Shown here: positions 58,674 through 64,000 of the stretch, piece after piece
Layout of the letters: the number at the start of each line of letters is the position of its first letter
How positions within the stretch are numbered: position 1 is the first letter of the stretch
Assembly: GCA_032622095.1 (NCBI GenBank)
Contig: CP136069.1
Span: 167,208,394 to 167,272,393 of the forward strand
Reading direction: 5' to 3'
DNA length: 64,000 nucleotides
DNA from: Siphonodentalium dalli
Lineage: Eukaryota > Mollusca > Scaphopoda > Gadilida > Siphonodentaliidae
Translations under genes and position numbers: made by a program
The notes under the pieces: generated by a model
The model's input: only the letters and a program-made list of their open reading frames with translations
Database searches by the model: none
What the model was told of the DNA's origin: nothing

Positions 58674-59141
58674 TATCTAATATATCGACAGTTTGTCCTC
58701 GCCGCACGTTTCATCCATCTCTGTGTGGCATTTACTTTCATTTTGCTACCCAAACGGTTCCCTGCGACCAGGAGCTTAACCACCGCTACCTCGATGTACA
58801 GGACCGGTTCACATGGGGTGACTCTATAGCTATGCGATAGGACATGATAACTTCGTTTCTTCGGGTGGTGAAATCTTAGGATGCCACAAGGGTATATTAT
58901 TGTGTTTGACACGTTTTCCGAGGATTGTCTATGTTTGATTACCCTAATTGACCATGTTAATAAAATATGTCTATAAGTGAGAAAATGAGAACTCAAACCA
59001 TGGGCCTGATAGAGGTTTACCATGTACGTTGTCATTGGTACGTTGCCATTGGTTGAACATTCTGACCCGGTGTAACACGTCATCCCCCCAGGATATCTTC
59101 CCCCCACCCTGGATATCACCCCATATATGACTAAAAAATAA
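58674..59141. other. Spacer between Helitron and foldback element
   Basis: Contains the segment shared with 53.94 kb. A 149-codon minus-strand frame (59119-58670) has no recognisable domain and crosses the Helitron border, so I do not treat it as a gene. Confidence 0.4.
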
Positions 59142-62100
59142 TTTCACTCATTTCATATCGTTTGACCCTGAAATGGCCAGAAATTGTTTTTTTGAGATTT
59201 AATATTTTTTTATTTTGTGACAAATTTTTTTTTTTTCACACTTTTCATATTTTGATCCTTAAATGGCCGGAATTTTTTGTTTTTATAAATCATTTTTTTT
59301 TTTTTTATTATTAAATTTTTTTTTTTTCCAAATGACAAAATTTTGTTATCACAGATTTAATTATTTGATCCTGAAATGGCCAGAAAAATTACATTTGAGA
59401 TTAAATTTTTTTTTTATTTAATTTCATTTTTTTCAAACATCTAGGTCTTCTGAGAAAAAGTTGTTTGAGTCAGGGTTTGGGGGTGGGGGGAGATGTCCAT
59501 GTCAGGATATCTTCCCCCCACCCAGCACCAACATGACAAAAAAATCAACTTACGGTTTTATTGCTTATTTTGCTTTATATAGTCATGAAACGGCGAGAAA
59601 TTAACTTCTTCCGAGAAAGAGTTGTTTGAGTCAAAGTTTGGGGTGGGGGGAAAGATGTCCAGGTCAGGATATCTTCCCCCACCTTGAACCTACATGACAA
59701 AAAAATCATCTTATGGTTTTATCGCTTAATTTGCTTTATATAGTCATGAAACGGCGAGAAATTAACTTCTTCTGAGAAAAAGTTGTTTGAGTCAGGGTTT
59801 GGGGTGGGGGGAAGATAGTCATGAAACCGCGAGAAATTAACATCTTCCGAGAAAAGTTGTTTGAGTCATGGTTTCGGGTGGGGGGAGATGTCCAGGTCAG
59901 GATATCTTCCCCCACCCATAACCTACATGACAATAAAATCATCTTATGGTTTTATCGCTTATTTTGCTTTATATACATGTAGTCGTGAAACGGCGAGAAA
60001 TTAACTTCTTTTCAGAAAAAGTTGTTTGAGTCAGGGTTTGGGGTGGGGGAAGATGTCCAGGTCAGGACATCTTCCCACACCCCAAACCCTGACTCAAACA
60101 ACTTTTTCTCAGAAGAAGTTAATTTCTCGCCGTTTCATGACTATATAAAGCAAAACAAACGATAAAACCATAAGATGATTTTTTTTGTCATGTAGGTGCT
60201 GGGTGGGGGAGATATCCTGACCTGGACATGGGCTGTTTGATGACTGTATAAAGCAAAATGACAAAAAAAACATACAGTGATTTGTTGGCATGTAGGTGCT
60301 GGGTGGGGGTTGATATCCTGACCTGGGCATCTCCCCCCCCACCCCAAACCCTGACTCCAAAAACTTTTTCTCAGAAGAAGTTAATTTCTTGCTGTTTCAT
60401 GACTATATAAAGCCAAATAAATTGATAAAACTACAAGATGATTTTTTTTGTCATGTAGGTGCTTGGTGGGGGAGATACCCTGCCCTGGACATCTCCCCCC
60501 GCCAACCCAAACCCTGACTCATACAACTTTTTCTCAGAAGAAGTTAATTTCTTGCTTTTTCATGGCTATATAAAGCGAAATAAATTGATAAAACCACAAG
60601 ATGATTTGTTTTGTCATGTAGGTGCTTGGTGGGGAGAGATATCCTGACCTGGACATCTCCCCCAACCCCCCCCCCCGCCCCAAACCCTGACATCAAAAAA
60701 CGTTTTCTCAGTAGAAGTTAATTTCTCGCTGTTTCATGACTATATAAAGTAAAACAAGCGATAAAACCATAAGGTGATTTTTTGGTCATGTATGTGCTGG
60801 GTGGGGGAGATATCCTGACCTGGACATCTCCCCCCACCCCCCAACCCCAAACCCTGACTCTAAAAACTTTTTTCTCAGAAGAAGTTAATTTCTCGCCGTT
60901 TCATGACTATATAAAGCAAAACAAGCGATAAAACCATAAGATGATTTTTTGTCATGTAGGTGCTGGGTGGGTGGAGATATCCTGACCTGGACTTCTCCCC
61001 CCCAACCCCAAACCCTGACTCAAAAAACTTTTTCTCAGAAGAAGTTAATTTCTCGCTGTTTCATGTCTATATAAAGCAAAACAAGCGATAAAACCATAAT
61101 ATGATTTTTTTGTCATGTAGGGGGGGGGGGGGGTATCCTGACCTGGACATTTCCCCACCCCAAACCCTGACTCTAAAAAACATTTTCTCAGAAGAAGTTA
61201 ATTTCTCGCAGTTTCATGACTATATAAAGCAAAACAAGCGATAAAACCATAAGATTATTTTTTGTCATATAGGTGCTGGGTGGGGAGATATCCTGACCTG
61301 GACATCCCCCCAACTCCAAACCCTGACTCCAAAAACTTTTTCTCAGAAGAAGTTAATTTCTCGCTGTTTCGTGACTATATAAAGCAAAACAAGCGATAAA
61401 ACCATAAGATGATTTGTTTGTCATGTAGGTGCTGGTTGGGGGGAGAAGTCCTAACCAGGACATCCCCCCACCCCAAACCCTGACTCAAAAAAACATTTTT
61501 TCAGAAGAAGTTAATTTCTCGCCGTTTCATGACTATATCAAGCAAAACAAGCGATAAAACCATAAGATAATTTTTTTGTCATATAGGTGCTGGGTGGGGG
61601 TAAAGATATCCTGACCTGGACATCTTCACCCCCCCCCCCCCCCACACCAAACCCTGACTCAAAAAACTTTTTCTCAGAAGAAGTTAATTTCTCGCTGTTT
61701 TATGACTATATAAAGCAAAACAAGCGATAAAACCATAAGATGAATTTGTTGTCATGTATGTGCTTGGTGGGGGAGATATCCTGACCTGGACTTCTCCACC
61801 CCCTCCCCATCCCAAACCCTGACTCTAAAAACTTTTTCTCAGAAGAAGTTTATTTCTCGCCGTTTCATGACTAAGCAAAACAAGCGATAAAACCATAAGA
61901 TGATTTTTTTGTCATGTAGGTGCTGGGTGGGGGAGATATCCTGACCTGGGCACCCCCCCCCCCCCGCCCCTACCCCAAAACCCTGACGCTAAACTCTTTT
62001 CTCAGAAGAAGTTAATTTTTCGCTGTTTCATGACTGTATAAAGCAAAATGAGCAATAAAACCATAAAATGATTTATTATCATGTATGTGCTGGGTGGGGG

Positions 62101-62222
62101 TTATCCAAGCCTGGACATTTAAAAAAAATGTAATAAAAAAAAATATTAATAAAAAATAAATTTTAATCTCAAAAAACATTTTTCTGGCCATTTCAGGACC
62201 AAACGATTTCAAATGAGTGAAC
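59142..62222. mobile_element. Foldback element whose arms are ~160-bp satellite arrays
   Basis: Outer inverted ends: left 'tttcactcatttcatatcg' then 'cctgaaatggccaga', right the inverse. Inside, five satellite units run in reverse (59440-60070) and about twelve run forward (60080-62110), with the switch near 60075. The unit is 153-173 bp with 'ctcagaagaagttaatttct', 'catgactatataaagcaaaa' and 'gtgctgggtgggggagatat'; spacing varies mainly at C/G homopolymers. The overall form resembles Drosophila FB elements. No coding frame. Confidence 0.75.
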
Positions 62223-62234
62223 AATTAAGACCAG

Positions 62235-63938
62235 CGGTCAGATGCTCGTAGTCCGTTTATATATAACCATGGTATATGCCAGATATAACCGTACACACAA
62301 AAACGCCGTTCTTTTAACCGTGTATTTATCCATGGTGTGTGTGCCTGTGGTTGTCCGTTACCTGGTGCCCGGTGTTATTGCTTTGAAAAGTAATCACGTT
62401 CGACTGGTGTTGTTAGATTGGTAATGAGATCAGCGGTTTCTATGTCCTGTCTCAGGCTGTCTTGTAATATTTACTGTTTGAAATTTGTCTGAAATAGACG
62501 CACTTTTTATACTAGAATTTTCGCAACAGGAGCGCAGAGAAATCGCACGTCGAGTTGGTTTAAGGGTTTTAGAAAAAGTATTTATATGATATAGAACGAT
62601 ACCATATATATACTATAGGCCACTGCATCCAATTTGGGTTTAGTGTAGTTTTGTGGGTATGAGAGCTCATTTCCCCCTGATTTCTGCTCCGTATGTGGTC
62701 TTCTATATGATTTCAAACAGGCGGGGGTGGCTATCCCTCCCCGACAGGGGTGGGATGTAGCCCCCTGACTCCTCCCCAGGTGCCACCCAACATAATTTAG
62801 TATCGATGATTTTTCGTCTTCAGTGAATGCAAGACCGCGCTCTTAGCATGGGGTGCCAATCAGGGACGTGTCGACAGGGGTGGTTATGCAGGGGTCTTAC
62901 CCCCCCCAAACTGTAGTCAAACCTAAATGCAACATTAATGGGAAAATTCAAACCAAAATTAGGTTGAAATTGTTCTTGTAGTTTGATTTTCCAACAATTT
63001 CTTAGTGACGAATTTGTTGTTTTTAGACCAACATTTGCATATTTCCCTTTCATTTGCAAAATTCTGGACTGAAATGGCCATCTGTTGGCAATTTTCAAAC
63101 ATAAGGGTGAGTGTCAGGTTAAAAAATTCCCCGAATTGGAAAGCTTGATGCCAGTCTTAATACTAGGATTGTAAAAATTTATTTTCAGATTTTCAAAATG
63201 TTCTCACATCGGGTCTAACCATCGGCCGACCCGTGTGTTCTGTGCCCTTGCCAGTAGTTACTTGCTAATTAATTTAAGAAAAAATAAATCGGGGTGTAAA
63301 TTTGTCTGGCCTTATACCACTATATTTTAGGATTTTTTAATCTCATACTGGGCCGAACCATCCTTTTCATCCCGCTGTATGGTCAGTGGCCACAAGACAA
63401 CTGGTCCAATTAGAATAGGGTACCATCTAGTAGTCTGTGAGGGAACATTTGGGGGAAATCAAAGCACCGGGGGGAGGTGTGCAAATTTAATTACGCAAAC
63501 TTGTGAGTTTGGTGTGGTTCAATGGGGTGGGGTGCAGTTTGAAATTCCAAGGTGGAGACCACCCCAACGAAAACCATCCAGCCAAGTCCCGAGGGCCAAA
63601 TATCCCAGATTCAGCCATGCAGGGGTGCCCCTCGCGATTTAGTTTCTGCTTTCGGCATAGGCCTATTTGTTTTCTATCCGAGAATACACTGCACCGGCGG
63701 CAATATATTGACCATACTCTGAATGAAAACGTTTTCGTGGCGATCACACGGTAACGTCGTGCTGCAAGTAAGACGATAATTGTGTCGTAGAAATGATACG
63801 GAAGACCGATTGTCAAAAAACGCAACATCAAAATACACAGGGCAAGGCTTATCGATCCAAACTTTGGAGTGTGCTTTCATTGTGTATATCTCGCATATAC
63901 CCATGGTTATATATAAACGGACTACGAGCATCTGACCG
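62235..63938. mobile_element. 1.7-kb TIR element with CAG on both sides
   Basis: TIRs of over 50 bp begin CGGTCAGATGCTCGTAGTCC and end with its inverse; CAG stands immediately outside at both ends (62232-62234, 63939-63941), a candidate 3-bp duplication. Both TIRs yield the same MLVVRLYITM peptide on paper, an artefact. No transposase is recognised; several open frames inside are unassigned. Confidence 0.7.
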
Positions 63939-64000
63939 CAGATCTTTATTTCATTTTTTTTCTTGTGTGTGAAAGTATAATATTTATTTTTCTGCTATCT

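Noticed and set aside
58670-59119. 149-codon minus-strand frame as a gene
   Set aside because: It overlaps the Helitron 3' border, has no recognisable domain and no splice or polyadenylation signals.
60109-62224. Several 60-90 codon frames in the 59-62 kb region
   Set aside because: All fall inside the satellite units and repeat with them.
1-64000. tRNA and rRNA genes
   Set aside because: No cloverleaf with A and B boxes and no rRNA core segment was seen by eye; a tRNAscan run would be needed to exclude them fully.

Overview
This is animal nuclear DNA, not bacterial. Genes are split by introns with GT/AG splice sites, the sequence is AT-rich, and transposon debris and satellite arrays dominate. 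The many short TACATGTA-type words, the repeat families and a secreted PAN/C-type-lectin gene suggest a lophotrochozoan, most likely a mollusc. That assignment is an inference from style, not a marker-gene identification.

The one host gene I can assemble with confidence is on the minus strand and spans about 24 kb. Exon 1 (32184-31893) encodes a signal peptide and a PAN/apple-like module. Exon 2 (15459-15265) encodes the first half of a C-type-lectin-like domain (CTLD). Exon 3 (8530-8307) encodes the second half and the stop. Both introns are phase 1, the three exons sum to 711 nt (236 residues plus stop), and the four CTLD cysteines fall in place. Fragmentary tandem copies of exon 3 lie on both sides of it. 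A second, weaker gene candidate is a plus-strand terminal exon at 41264-41557.

Almost everything else is mobile or satellite DNA. From left to right: a LINE reverse-transcriptase tail (0.3 kb); a 29-bp higher-order minisatellite (2.6-4.5 kb); half a MITE running into a 48-bp, frame-preserving minisatellite (5.3-6.4 kb); a nearly complete Penelope-like element (PLE) with reverse transcriptase and GIY-YIG endonuclease (10.65-13.18 kb), with hammerhead-ribozyme-like folds on both sides; a rearranged second PLE (14.5-15.2 kb); Helitron fragments and a 3.0-kb non-autonomous Helitron (17.6-22.1 kb); a hAT-type element with an 8-bp target-site duplication (TSD) (23.05-24.14 kb); foldback and TIR elements (25.8-26.4 and 29.3-30.5 kb); a palindromic minisatellite (32.6-33.4 kb); dispersed repeats, MITEs and a segmental duplication (34.9-43.9 kb); a 45-bp minisatellite (45.4-46.7 kb); a TTAA-flanked foldback element (47.6-48.6 kb); a second hAT-type element with a perfect 8-bp TSD (48.8-49.9 kb); minisatellites (50.9-52.2 kb); a nested-palindrome MITE (55.3 kb); the second Helitron copy in opposite orientation (55.8-58.7 kb); a 3-kb foldback element whose arms are satellite arrays (59.1-62.2 kb); and, next to it, a 1.7-kb TIR element (62.2-63.9 kb).

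The best leads are two. One is the hammerhead-like fold just after the PLE reading frame, in which the two core positions that normally form the C3-G8 pair read U and A together. The other is the inverted pair of hammerhead-like motifs upstream of the same element. No tRNA, rRNA or CRISPR was seen. All family assignments come from reading motifs by eye; no search or folding program was run.
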